A stretch of 7,144 nt of DNA, taken from Lonsdalea quercina subsp. quercina (GTDB lineage: Bacteria; Pseudomonadota; Gammaproteobacteria; Enterobacterales; Enterobacteriaceae). The position numbers were made by a program, and so were the translations under genes. The notes beneath the pieces were generated by a model. The model was not told the DNA's origin. It did not search any database and saw only the letters and a list, made by a program, of their open reading frames with translations. Shown here piece after piece: positions 1-7,000 of this stretch (its first letter is position 1; each line of letters opens with the position of its first letter). The stretch is taken from contig NZ_JIBO01000006.1 of NCBI RefSeq assembly GCF_000688655.1, positions 472,891 through 480,034 of the forward strand. The letters run 5' to 3'.

Positions 1-1288
1 CCTTATCCAATACCGTCATCAATTTTTGCTGGATTTGCGATAGCCCGCCGCTGACCGTCGGCAAGACTTCATAGCCGTCGACCTTGACCATCGACACCGG
101 ACGCCCCTTCAACTGCGGGTAAAAGTCCAGATCGATATACAGCGCGCCAGTCAGGATATTGGCCGTCTTCATAGAGGCACGCAGCCCCAGCGCCGGCGCT
201 TCCTTGATTTCCTGTTCCAGATTCAACTGATCCCAGACGTGCGCCTGCAAACGGTCTGGTTCGATACGGATCATGACCGGAATGCGGTAGTCATTCGTCA
301 AACTCTGCTTGATCTCGTGCGGGAAGAACGGAACCTGCGACACGGTACCCAAACGGATGCCGCGGAACTCAACCGGGGCTCCCGGCTGCAAACCGCGTAC
401 GGACTCGTCGAAGAACACCAGATACTCCTTGAATCGGGTATACAGCGTATCCTGAATGCTGCGCTGGCTGTCGTAGAGCCGGTATTCGGCGTGTTCCTTC
501 GCCGGATCGCCCAATTCCCAGCCGCTCGGCACGTCGAAGCTCACGCCGCCGTTTAGCAATGTCGCCAGCGAGCCCATCTCGACGCGCATCCCCTGCGCAG
601 AAAGATCGAGCGCGACGCCACTATCTTTCCAGAAGCGAACGTTGCTGGTCACCAGCGAGTTGTAGGGTGCGTTAATGAACAGCTGGTAGCTCATTTTTCG
701 TTCCGCAGGATCAAAGTGGCTGGTTTCCACCGAGCCAACGCGATAACCGCGGAACAGCACCGGATCGCCCGCATTCAACTGGCCGGCGCGTTCGCTGGTC
801 AGCGACACGCGAATCCCTTTGGCATCCGGAGACGCCAACGGCGGACTGTCTAATAGTTTAAAATCTCGGCTTTCATCCTTATTGGAACCGGGCTGCAACT
901 GAATAAACGACCCTGACAGCAGCGTCCCGAGTCCGGAAATCCCCTCTCGTCCAACCTGAGCCTTGACCACCCAGAACACCGAATCGGTGCTCAGCAGATG
1001 ATCCATGTCGTTATTCAAACGCGCTTTGATCTCAACCTGATGGAGGTCTTTACTCAACACCACGCTTTCCACCACGCCGACGTTGACGCTGCGGCTCTTG
1101 ATGGGCGTTTTCCCCGCCTCAATGCCGTCTGCCGTCTGTGCCGTCAGCGTAATTTCCGGCCCCTGATGGCTGAAGTGATAAAACAGGATCCAGGCGCCGA
1201 TCAGCAACGTGACGATGGGCACAATCCAGACCGGAGACCAGCGCTTAAGCGATTCAATCTCCGCGGCGCTGTGGTTATTTTTCGTCAA
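1..1288 (-). CDS. pqiB: PqiB, MCE-domain intermembrane transport protein (partial, C-terminus cut by window edge)
   Basis: Inner-membrane-anchored periplasmic protein whose E. coli homologue stacks three MCE domains as hexameric rings and extends them with a helical tube, linking the inner membrane to the outer membrane for lipid transport with PqiA and PqiC. Reading the minus strand from TTG at 1288 gives 429 codons open to the window edge. The start MTKNNHSAAEIESLKRW is followed by one transmembrane helix at about residues 19-38 (WIVPIVTLLIGAWILFYHF). Three MCE repeats follow, each with its pore-loop segment: GTLLSGSFIQLQPG (121-134), LATLLNGGVSFDVP (241-254) and MKTANILTGALYIDLDF (373-389). 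The frame leaves the window in VSGGLSQIQQKLMTVLDK, where the C-terminal helical needle begins. About 115-120 residues are missing compared with the 546-residue E. coli protein. It lies 13 bases after the pqiA stop. Identity is very secure; the start is argued under the ribosome-binding-site entry. Confidence 0.97.
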   Translation of the reverse strand, partial: MTKNNHSAAEIESLKRWSPVWIVPIVTLLIGAWILFYHFSHQGPEITLTAQTADGIEAGKTPIKSRSVNVGVVESVVLSKDLHQVEIKARLNNDMDHLLSTDSVFWVVKAQVGREGISGLGTLLSGSFIQLQPGSNKDESRDFKLLDSPPLASPDAKGIRVSLTSERAGQLNAGDPVLFRGYRVGSVETSHFDPAERKMSYQLFINAPYNSLVTSNVRFWKDSGVALDLSAQGMRVEMGSLATLLNGGVSFDVPSGWELGDPAKEHAEYRLYDSQRSIQDTLYTRFKEYLVFFDESVRGLQPGAPVEFRGIRLGTVSQVPFFPHEIKQSLTNDYRIPVMIRIEPDRLQAHVWDQLNLEQEIKEAPALGLRASMKTANILTGALYIDLDFYPQLKGRPVSMVKVDGYEVLPTVSGGLSQIQQKLMTVLDK

Positions 1289-1302
1289 TGGAAAACTCCT
1301 CT
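1286..1302 (-). promoter_or_regulatory. pqiB ribosome binding site and TTG start
   Basis: Reading the minus strand, AGAGGAG (1302-1296) is followed by a 7-base spacer and TTG at 1288-1286. This near-ideal Shine-Dalgarno placement, together with the short polar N-terminus ahead of the conserved KRWSPVW segment, favours TTG. An in-frame GTG at 1309 would add seven residues but has no good ribosome binding site and lies inside the last codons of pqiA. The Shine-Dalgarno sequence begins at the last base of the pqiA stop codon (1304-1302), so translation of the two genes may be coupled. No ATG in the right reading frame is available nearby. Confidence 0.8.
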
Positions 1303-2543
1303 CACTCACGGTTGTAACGATCCCACAACAGGCGGGGATCAAACATAATAGCGGCAAGCATGGTCAGAAGAACCACCGCGGCAAACAGCACTGCGCCGAT
1401 TTCAGGATACACGCTCATAAAACGGCCGACGCGAACTAACGCGGACAGCACGGCAATCACGAACACATCAATCATGGACCAACGCCCCACGAATTCCACC
1501 ACTTCGTAGACCAGATGCATCCGCTCGGTATCGTGACGGCTTTTGCCCTGCGTACACCAGCAAAGCCAGCCGAGCGCGATCATCTTCAGCGTCGGCACCA
1601 TGATGCTGGCGATAAATATCACCAGGGCCACCGGATAGGAACCGGAGCCCCACAGCAAGACAACGCCGGACATAATCGTCGAATCCATTCTATTGCCCAG
1701 CGCTTCCGTCACCATGATGGGCAACATATTAGCCGGGATGTAGAGCATCAGCGAGGTGACCAGCAGCGCCAGCGTCCACTGCAGGCTATGACGCCGACGC
1801 AGATGTCCATGCGTGTGGCAACGCGGGCACACCTGCACATCCGCCGGGAGCACTGCCGTACAGCAGTTGCACGAGCGCACGCCCTGCGCAATCCCGCTGC
1901 GCCCTGTTTCCAGCGTATCCGGCACCGCCGGCGCGGGCGTGACGTCGTGCCACAAACGCCGGCGGTCAAGACTCTGAAAAGCCAGCAGTTGCAGAAGACA
2001 AAACAGGACATAGGGAATAAAGCTGATGCCGATGCCGATGCTGCCGTAAGCCATCAGTTTGACGAAACTTACCAGCACACCGGCCAGAAAGATTTCCGGC
2101 ATACCCCAGCTTTTCAGTTGGAACAGAATTCGCGCCAGCAGCCGGGTGAGTCCAAGATTCATCCGGATATGCCCGCACAGCCCAATGATGATGAGCATGC
2201 AGCTGGCGGGAATACACTGCACGAATAGCATGAACAGCGTCGCGACGCTGGCATAGTTCTCATCCACCATGACTTTGGGGATTTCCAGCAAAGTGACTTC
2301 ACTGGTGATCCCCGCCACCTGCATGGAGACGAAGGGAAACAGCGCAGACAGAAACAGCATCACCAGCGCGCTGATGGCGAAACTCACCGATCGCCAGCGC
2401 GCTTCAGGACGATGGCTCGTCAGCAGCGTATTGCATCGCGGGCATACCGCCCGCTGACCTGGCCGTAAGTCAGGAAGCTCGACCAGCAGGTCGCACTGCG
2501 GGCACAACATTTTACCCTCCGCAGAGTGGGAGTGGGTGCACAT
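1302..2543 (-). CDS. pqiA: PqiA, multi-pass inner-membrane protein of the Pqi lipid-transport system
   Basis: Integral membrane partner of PqiB in the paraquat-inducible (Pqi) envelope lipid-trafficking system. The predicted protein has 413 residues against about 417 in E. coli. It has two similar halves, each opened by paired cysteines of zinc-ribbon or rubredoxin type. The first set is CPQC at 14-17 and CPRC at 34-37; the second is CNCC at 225-228 and CPRC at 239-242. Each half then carries hydrophobic helices, roughly 52-72, 98-122, 150-187, 255-275, 290-327, 358-372 and 380-402. Strongly conserved blocks include FQLKSWGMPEIFLAGVLVSF and VYEVVEFVGRWSMIDVFVIA. The ATG at 2543 (MCTHSHSAEG) is chosen over an in-frame TTG at 2567 because it has an ideal Shine-Dalgarno sequence and matches the E. 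coli start MCEHHHA. The E. coli operon is induced by paraquat through SoxRS; I could not see a convincing SoxS site here. Confidence 0.97.
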   Translation of the reverse strand: MCTHSHSAEGKMLCPQCDLLVELPDLRPGQRAVCPRCNTLLTSHRPEARWRSVSFAISALVMLFLSALFPFVSMQVAGITSEVTLLEIPKVMVDENYASVATLFMLFVQCIPASCMLIIIGLCGHIRMNLGLTRLLARILFQLKSWGMPEIFLAGVLVSFVKLMAYGSIGIGISFIPYVLFCLLQLLAFQSLDRRRLWHDVTPAPAVPDTLETGRSGIAQGVRSCNCCTAVLPADVQVCPRCHTHGHLRRRHSLQWTLALLVTSLMLYIPANMLPIMVTEALGNRMDSTIMSGVVLLWGSGSYPVALVIFIASIMVPTLKMIALGWLCWCTQGKSRHDTERMHLVYEVVEFVGRWSMIDVFVIAVLSALVRVGRFMSVYPEIGAVLFAAVVLLTMLAAIMFDPRLLWDRYNRE

Positions 2544-2555
2544 CAATAACCTCCT
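2541..2555 (-). promoter_or_regulatory. pqiA ribosome binding site that decides the start
   Basis: On the minus strand the perfect six-base AGGAGG (2555-2550) sits 6 bases ahead of ATG (2543-2541). This supports the ATG rather than the in-frame TTG eight codons upstream, which lies ahead of the Shine-Dalgarno sequence. So strong a site suggests that pqiA is translated independently of uup. Confidence 0.85.
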
Positions 2556-2570
2556 GTTGCCAGCCAACTA

Positions 2571-2593
2571 GGCAGCCGCGAGGCGGGCTTGCC
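2571..2593 (-). other. imperfect hairpin between uup and pqiA
   Basis: On the minus strand GGCAAGCC (2593-2586) can pair with GGCTGCC (2577-2571) around an 8-base loop, giving seven mostly G-C pairs with one bulged A. No run of T follows (next bases TAGTTGG), so it does not look like a complete intrinsic terminator. It lies in the 62-base gap between the uup TAG stop and the pqiA ATG, next to an 8-base palindrome TGACGTCA (2594-2601). It could shape mRNA processing or decay between the two gene pairs; no function is shown. Confidence 0.4.
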
Positions 2594-2605
2594 TGACGTC
2601 AAAAG

Positions 2606-4525
2606 CTACGCGTTGCCGTTTTGCAAAGACTCAAGCTCTTCCCAGCGGGCAAAGCTGGTTTCCAGACGCTGTTCCGCCGACGCTAACGCATCCAGCACCG
2701 GCTGCGTTTCCTCATGAGGTCGTGAGAAAAACGATGGGTCGTTCATCTGCGCCTGCAGCGAAGCGATCTCACGCTCAAACTCTTCCAACTGCTGAGGCAA
2801 CTGCGCCAGTTCACGCTGTTGGTTGTAGCTGAGCTTCACCGTGGCGGCCGGTTTGGCCGGCCGCGATACGGCGGGCGCAGACTTGGACTCGACGGGAGCA
2901 GAAGTCGCCGTCGCGCGCAGCGGAGTAGCCACTGAACGCTGCTGCTGTGCGTCATAGTAACCGCCGACGTACTGGCCGATAACGCCGTTGCCTTCGAAAA
3001 TCCAGCATTCCGTTACCGAGTTGTCGACGAACTGACGGTCATGGCTGACCAGCAATACCGTGCCCTGGTAGCTGTCGAGCAGCTCTTCGAGTAGCTCCAG
3101 CGTTTCCACATCCAGGTCGTTGGTCGGTTCATCGAGAATCAACAGGTTGCTCGGCTTCAAAAATAGCCGCGCCAACAGCAGGCGATTTCGTTCTCCGCCG
3201 GACAACGCCTTCACCGGCGTCATCGCCCGTTTAGGGTGGAACAGGAAGTCCTGCAAATAGCCGAGCACGTGGCGAGAGCGGCCGTTGACCATCACTTCCT
3301 GCTTGCCTTCAGCCAGGTTGTCCATCACCGTCCGCTCCGGATCCAATTCGGCTCGATGCTGATCGAAGTAAGCCACTTCCAGCTTTGTCCCACAATGGAT
3401 GCGGCCGCTATCTGGCTTCAACTGGCCCAGCATCAGCTTCAACAGCGTGGTTTTACCGCAGCCGTTAGGCCCGACCAACGCGATTTTATCGCCGCGCTGA
3501 ACCTGGGCGGAGAAGTTGTTCAGCAGGACTTTGCCGCCGACCTGATAGCTGGCGTTTTCCAGTTCAAAGACGATTTTGCCGGATCGCGCCGCCTCTTCCA
3601 CCTGCATTTGGGCCGATCCCATCACTTCGCGACGTTGAGTACGTTCCTGACGCAAGGCCTTCAGCGCTCGCACACGGCCTTCGTTACGGGTGCGGCGAGC
3701 CTTGATGCCCTGACGGATCCAAACCTCTTCCTGCGCCAGTTTGCGGTCGAATTCCGCGTTCTGCAGTTCTTCCACTCGCAGGGCCTCTTCCTTGCCCGCC
3801 AGATACTTATCATAGTCGCCCGGCCAGGAAACGAGTTTGCCGCGGTCTAAATCAACGATGCGGGTCGCCATATTGCGAATGAAAGAACGGTCATGAGAAA
3901 TGAAAATGATGCTGCCCTGAAACGATTTCAGGAACCCTTCCAGCCAGTCGATGGTTTCGATGTCCAAATGGTTCGTTGGTTCGTCCAGCAGCAATACCCG
4001 AGGAGCGCTAACCAGCGCCCGGCCCAACGCGGCCTTGCGCAACCAACCGCCGGACAGGGACGACAGCGGCGTGTCTGCGGTCAGGCCCAGCTGTTCCAGC
4101 ACGGCGTTGATGCGATCTTCCAGTTTCCAGAGACCCTGATGGTCCAGCACTTCCTGGACTTTAGCCAGTTGATTCAAGTTTCGTTCGCTAGGATCGGTTT
4201 CGACCAGCCGCAGCGCGGCGTGATATGCCTTCAGATGCTCCGCCTGCTCCGCGACGCCCTCCGCCACAAAGTCGAAAACGCTGCCGGCCACGTTGCGCGG
4301 CGGGTCCTGCTGCAATCGGGCGACAATCAGGTCCTGCTCGAAGATAAGACGCCCATCGTCCAGAGGGATCTCCTTTGCAAGGATTTTCAACAGCGTGGAT
4401 TTTCCGGCGCCGTTACGACCGACCAGACAGACACGCTCGTTGTCTTCGATATGCAGCTCAGTATTGTCCAGCAGCGGCGCATCGCTGAATGAAAGCCAGG
4501 CGCCCGATAAACTGATTAATGACAT
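2606..4525 (-). CDS. uup: Uup, ABC-F family ATPase
   Basis: Soluble ABC-F protein with two ATP-binding cassettes and no membrane domain. E. coli Uup is linked to ribosome function or assembly and to suppression of precise transposon excision, and its C-terminal domain binds DNA. The 639 residues compare with 635 in E. coli. First cassette: Walker A GRNGAGKST (36-44), signature LSGGW (157-161), Walker B LLLDEPTNHLD (178-188), switch SHDR (210-213). The charged interdomain linker, about 235-312, includes VWIRQGIKARRTRNEGRVRA and corresponds to the tRNA-facing arm of ABC-F proteins. Second cassette: GPNGCGKTT (352-360), LSGGE (441-445), LILDEPTNDLD (462-472), SHDR (494-497). An Ala/Pro/Ser-rich spacer (about 532-563) leads to a C-terminal coiled coil (about 565-636). 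Both catalytic glutamates (E182, E466) are intact. ATG at 4525 (MSLISLSGAW) matches the E. coli start and lies 4 bases after the rlmL stop; an in-frame start eight codons further up would lie inside rlmL. Confidence 0.97.
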   Translation of the reverse strand: MSLISLSGAWLSFSDAPLLDNTELHIEDNERVCLVGRNGAGKSTLLKILAKEIPLDDGRLIFEQDLIVARLQQDPPRNVAGSVFDFVAEGVAEQAEHLKAYHAALRLVETDPSERNLNQLAKVQEVLDHQGLWKLEDRINAVLEQLGLTADTPLSSLSGGWLRKAALGRALVSAPRVLLLDEPTNHLDIETIDWLEGFLKSFQGSIIFISHDRSFIRNMATRIVDLDRGKLVSWPGDYDKYLAGKEEALRVEELQNAEFDRKLAQEEVWIRQGIKARRTRNEGRVRALKALRQERTQRREVMGSAQMQVEEAARSGKIVFELENASYQVGGKVLLNNFSAQVQRGDKIALVGPNGCGKTTLLKLMLGQLKPDSGRIHCGTKLEVAYFDQHRAELDPERTVMDNLAEGKQEVMVNGRSRHVLGYLQDFLFHPKRAMTPVKALSGGERNRLLLARLFLKPSNLLILDEPTNDLDVETLELLEELLDSYQGTVLLVSHDRQFVDNSVTECWIFEGNGVIGQYVGGYYDAQQQRSVATPLRATATSAPVESKSAPAVSRPAKPAATVKLSYNQQRELAQLPQQLEEFEREIASLQAQMNDPSFFSRPHEETQPVLDALASAEQRLETSFARWEELESLQNGNA

Positions 4526-4529
4526 GTAA

Positions 4530-6647
4530 TTACTTTTCCTCTCCGGCATGCTTCAGCAGCCAGCAGTTGTGAATCTGACGATTGCGGGCGAAATCCTGCG
4601 ATTGGGTACGTGCAGTAATATCCTGTGCATCCAGCCCCAGCGCGGCGAGGCCTTCCATATCCATCTGAAAGCCCCGTTTGTTGTTGGAAAACATGATGGT
4701 ACCGCCGCGTTTTAACAGGCGCTTCAAATCTTTCATCAGCATCAGATGATCCCGCTGCACGTCAAACGTGGCTTCCATGCGTTTAGAGTTGGAGAACGTC
4801 GGCGGATCGATGAAAATCACGTCGAACTGTTCGTTGGACTGGCTCAACCAGCTCAGGCAATCCGCCTGGATCAGTCGGTGATGACGTCCCGTGAGACCAT
4901 TGGCGCGCAGGTTCTTCTCCGCCCATTCCAGATAGGTACGCGACATATCCACCGTGGTCGTACTGCGTGCGCCGCCGATGCCTGCGTGAACGCTAGCCGT
5001 CCCGGTATAGGCGAACAGGTTGAGGAAATCTTTTCCCTGACTCAGTTCGCCCAGCATTTTGCGGGCGACGCGGTGGTCCAGGAACAGACCGGTATCCAGA
5101 TAGTCGGTCAGATTGACCCACAGTCTAGCGTTGTACTCGTCCACCAGCAGGAACTCGCCTTTTTGGGCGAGCTTCTCATACTGATTTTTCCCTTTTTGCC
5201 GTTCACGCGTCTTAAGGATCAGCTGATTAGTCGGCACGCCCAGCACGCTGAGTGTGGCATTGATGACGTCGAACAAACGCTGACGGGCTTTTTGGGCATC
5301 CACCGTCTTCGGCGGCGCGTACTCCTGCACCACCACCCAACTGCCGTAACGGTCAACGGCGACGTTGTATTCCGGCAAATCGGCGTCGTAAACGCGATAG
5401 CATTCAATCCCCTGCTGTTTAGCCCATTTGTCCAGCTTGCGCAGGTTTTTCTTCAGTCGGTTGGCAAAATCATCCGCTGGCGCGCTTACGTTTTCAGCGC
5501 TGTTCGCCGCCAGCTGGTAATTTTTCTGCACACAGTCCAGCGGGCCGTTTTTGGCTTTGAACTGGCGGTCGGCGCGCAGTTGTAAACAGCTCAGCAGCTC
5601 CGGCGAAGCGCTGAAAAGAGACAGCTGCCAGCCGCCGAACGACGCTTTCATAATCCGCCCCAGCATATTGTGCAGCGCGATCAGGGCTGGTTCGCTTTCC
5701 AGACGCTCGCCGTAAGGCGGGTTGCTGAGCACCGTCCCGGTAGGGCCTTCCGGCAGCGGATTTTTAAGCTGAATGGCGTCGCAGACATCGAAACGAATCA
5801 AATCACTGACACCGGCGCGGCGGGCGTTGGCGCGAGCAATGTCGATCACCCGGCGATCGTTATCCGAGCCGAAGAAACGGGACGCGGTAGCCTGCATCCC
5901 GGCGCGGGCGCGCTGTTGCGCTTCGGTAGTCACCTCTTTCCACAGCGTGGGATCAAACTGCTGCCAAGCCAGGAATCCCCAGTGATGGCGATGCAAGCCC
6001 GGCGCGCGATCGGCGGCGATCATGGCCGCTTCGATCAATAACGTCCCGGAGCCGCACATGGGATCGACCATCGGCGTGCCGTTTTCCCAGCCGGAACGCA
6101 GCACGATAGCGGCAGCCAGATTTTCTTTGAGGGGCGCCTGACCGGCCAGCTCGCGATAGCCTCGCATATGTAGGCCGTCGCCGCTGAGATCGATCGCCAC
6201 GCTGGCTTTCTCTCGCTGCAGAAAAACGTTGATGCGAATATCCGGCTGCTGTTTGGCAACGTCGGGACGTTGACCGGTACGGCGGGTGAAGCTGTCGACG
6301 ATGGCGTCTTTCACTTTCAATGCGCCGTACTGGCTATTACGGATTTCGTCGTTAGTGCCGCTGAAATGGACGGCAAAGGTTTTATCGACGCTGAAAATGG
6401 TCGACCAATCCACGGCTTGAACGCCCAGATAGAGGTCCAAATCGCTGTAGACGTTGAATTCGTTGAGCGGAAGCAGAATGCGGGACGCCAGGCGGCTCCA
6501 CATCAGGCTTTGGTACACCAGGCGATCGTCTCCCTGAAAATGCACGCCCCCCTGCACGACTGCGCAATCCTGAGCGCCCAGCGTCTCAAGTTCGCTTTTT
6601 AATAATTCTTCCAAACCACGCGCCGTGCTGGCAAACAGAGAGTTCAT
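4530..6647 (-). CDS. rlmL: RlmKL, bifunctional 23S rRNA methyltransferase (m7G2069 and m2G2445)
   Basis: Fused enzyme using S-adenosylmethionine to methylate two guanines of 23S rRNA during 50S assembly. In E. coli the N-terminal RlmL part makes m2G2445 and the C-terminal RlmK part makes m7G2069. It has 705 residues against 702 in E. coli. The order is an N-terminal region with THUMP domain (to about 155), then the RlmL methyltransferase with SAM-binding [14 protein letters not shown] (195-208) and catalytic SNPPYG (308-313). A linker leads to the RlmK domain with [16 protein letters not shown] (541-556), TVDMS (565-569) and IDPPTFSNS (613-621). Both catalytic motifs are intact. ATG at 6647 gives the conserved [16 protein letters not shown]; an in-frame TAA at 6665-6663 excludes an upstream start. 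The C-terminal codons GEEK also supply the purine-rich GGAGAGGAAAAG ahead of uup, so the pair is probably cotranscribed and translationally coupled. The gene is also called rlmKL or ycbY. Confidence 0.98.
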   Translation of the reverse strand: MNSLFASTARGLEELLKSELETLGAQDCAVVQGGVHFQGDDRLVYQSLMWSRLASRILLPLNEFNVYSDLDLYLGVQAVDWSTIFSVDKTFAVHFSGTNDEIRNSQYGALKVKDAIVDSFTRRTGQRPDVAKQQPDIRINVFLQREKASVAIDLSGDGLHMRGYRELAGQAPLKENLAAAIVLRSGWENGTPMVDPMCGSGTLLIEAAMIAADRAPGLHRHHWGFLAWQQFDPTLWKEVTTEAQQRARAGMQATASRFFGSDNDRRVIDIARANARRAGVSDLIRFDVCDAIQLKNPLPEGPTGTVLSNPPYGERLESEPALIALHNMLGRIMKASFGGWQLSLFSASPELLSCLQLRADRQFKAKNGPLDCVQKNYQLAANSAENVSAPADDFANRLKKNLRKLDKWAKQQGIECYRVYDADLPEYNVAVDRYGSWVVVQEYAPPKTVDAQKARQRLFDVINATLSVLGVPTNQLILKTRERQKGKNQYEKLAQKGEFLLVDEYNARLWVNLTDYLDTGLFLDHRVARKMLGELSQGKDFLNLFAYTGTASVHAGIGGARSTTTVDMSRTYLEWAEKNLRANGLTGRHHRLIQADCLSWLSQSNEQFDVIFIDPPTFSNSKRMEATFDVQRDHLMLMKDLKRLLKRGGTIMFSNNKRGFQMDMEGLAALGLDAQDITARTQSQDFARNRQIHNCWLLKHAGEEK
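5141..5148 (-). other. Chi octamer GCTGGTGG within rlmL
   Basis: The minus strand reads GCTGGTGG at 5148-5141, the E. coli-type Chi sequence recognised by RecBCD. It falls in rlmL codons and could simply reflect coding sequence. It is the only exact copy I noticed in the window. Confidence 0.35.
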
Positions 6648-6660
6648 AGAGCAGATATCA

Positions 6661-6665
6661 CCTTA
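6661..6665 (-). promoter_or_regulatory. distant Shine-Dalgarno sequence of rlmL
   Basis: The only good ribosome-binding element upstream of the rlmL ATG is TAAGG (6665-6661, minus strand), 13 bases from the start codon. That is about five bases further than the usual optimum. No closer purine-rich element is present in TGATATCTGCTCT. The start codon is fixed by conservation and by the stop just upstream, so initiation is probably modest. Confidence 0.5.
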
Positions 6666-6681
6666 AAGAAAATTGAGGCGC

Positions 6682-6709
6682 ATTATAGCTAATCCCCACC
6701 GGTTGTCAT
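6682..6709 (-). promoter_or_regulatory. predicted sigma70 promoter of rlmL
   Basis: On the minus strand a perfect -10 hexamer TATAAT (6687-6682) lies 16 bases downstream of ATGACA (6709-6704), which matches the TTGACA -35 consensus at five of six positions. Transcription would begin near 6675, leaving a leader of about 28 bases before the rlmL ATG. No other element this close to consensus is seen ahead of the four genes, so it is the likely main promoter of rlmL-uup. This is a prediction from hexamers and spacing only. Confidence 0.75.
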
Positions 6710-6832
6710 AATGCACCGCAGCCGACCGAAGCCATTATGGTCTTAGCTATGTCGGGTCGGGCGGAAACGATCCTTGAATATCACGATGCTTATACGATAG
6801 ATGACGACGCCGCGCCCCTGCAACGCGGGCTG

Positions 6833-6910
6833 GTGTGGCTTGGACGATAAGCTGTCGGTAAAGGGACCTTCGGGTTGCGGTTGGTCGGAATATCCCGGAA
6901 CAAGCCACAC
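6833..6910. repeat. 10-base perfect inverted repeat with 58-base separation
   Basis: GTGTGGCTTG (6833-6842) and CAAGCCACAC (6901-6910) are exact reverse complements, separated by 58 bases. The pairing does not extend on either side. In RNA this would close a long-range stem around a G+C-rich loop. It lies about 125-200 bases upstream of the rlmL promoter, outside any supported gene. The repeat is certain as sequence; a role is unproven. Confidence 0.6.
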
Positions 6911-6973
6911 AAAACGTCTATTAAAGAGGCGATGCGCGGTCATCATTTGACGTCTAAACCGTCGTCATATCAG

Positions 6974-7000
6974 TTACATCGACAAGTCAGGCCAATGTAA
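6974..7000. repeat. TTACAT-N15-ATGTAA inverted repeat
   Basis: TTACAT (6974-6979) and ATGTAA (6995-7000) form a perfect 6-base inverted repeat with a 15-base spacer. The centre-to-centre distance of the half-sites is 21 bases, about two helical turns, a geometry compatible with a dimeric regulator. A second, weaker pair, TGACG (6948-6952) and CGTCA (6963-6967), lies just to the left. No regulator can be named from the sequence, and six-base arms can arise by chance. Confidence 0.35.

Noticed and set aside
1515..2228. Plus-strand open frame (237 codons) opposite pqiA
   Set aside because: The translation is a His/Gln/Arg-rich composition typical of the reverse strand of a membrane protein gene, and the pqiA reading is certain.
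2571..2593. Intrinsic terminator after uup
   Set aside because: The stem is present but is followed on the minus strand by TAGTTGGCTGG rather than a run of T, so termination is not supported.
3236..4492. Plus-strand open frames of about 200 codons (3236-3850 and 3893-4492) opposite uup
   Set aside because: Both are antisense shadows of an intact ABC-F gene with all motifs present; neither shows a recognisable domain.
4746..5585. Long plus-strand open frame (279 codons) opposite rlmL
   Set aside because: It lies wholly antisense to a clearly conserved rlmL. Its product resembles no known protein, and long antisense frames are common in G+C-rich enterobacterial genes.
6810..6830. Small G+C-rich hairpin (CCGCG and CGCGG around nine bases)
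   Set aside because: A five-pair stem with no T-run on either side is expected by chance in DNA of this composition and is not a terminator.
6737..6850. 37-codon plus-strand frame divergent from rlmL
   Set aside because: It has no ribosome binding site and no recognisable product, and it starts only about 28 bases from the rlmL -35 element. It is too short to support as a gene.
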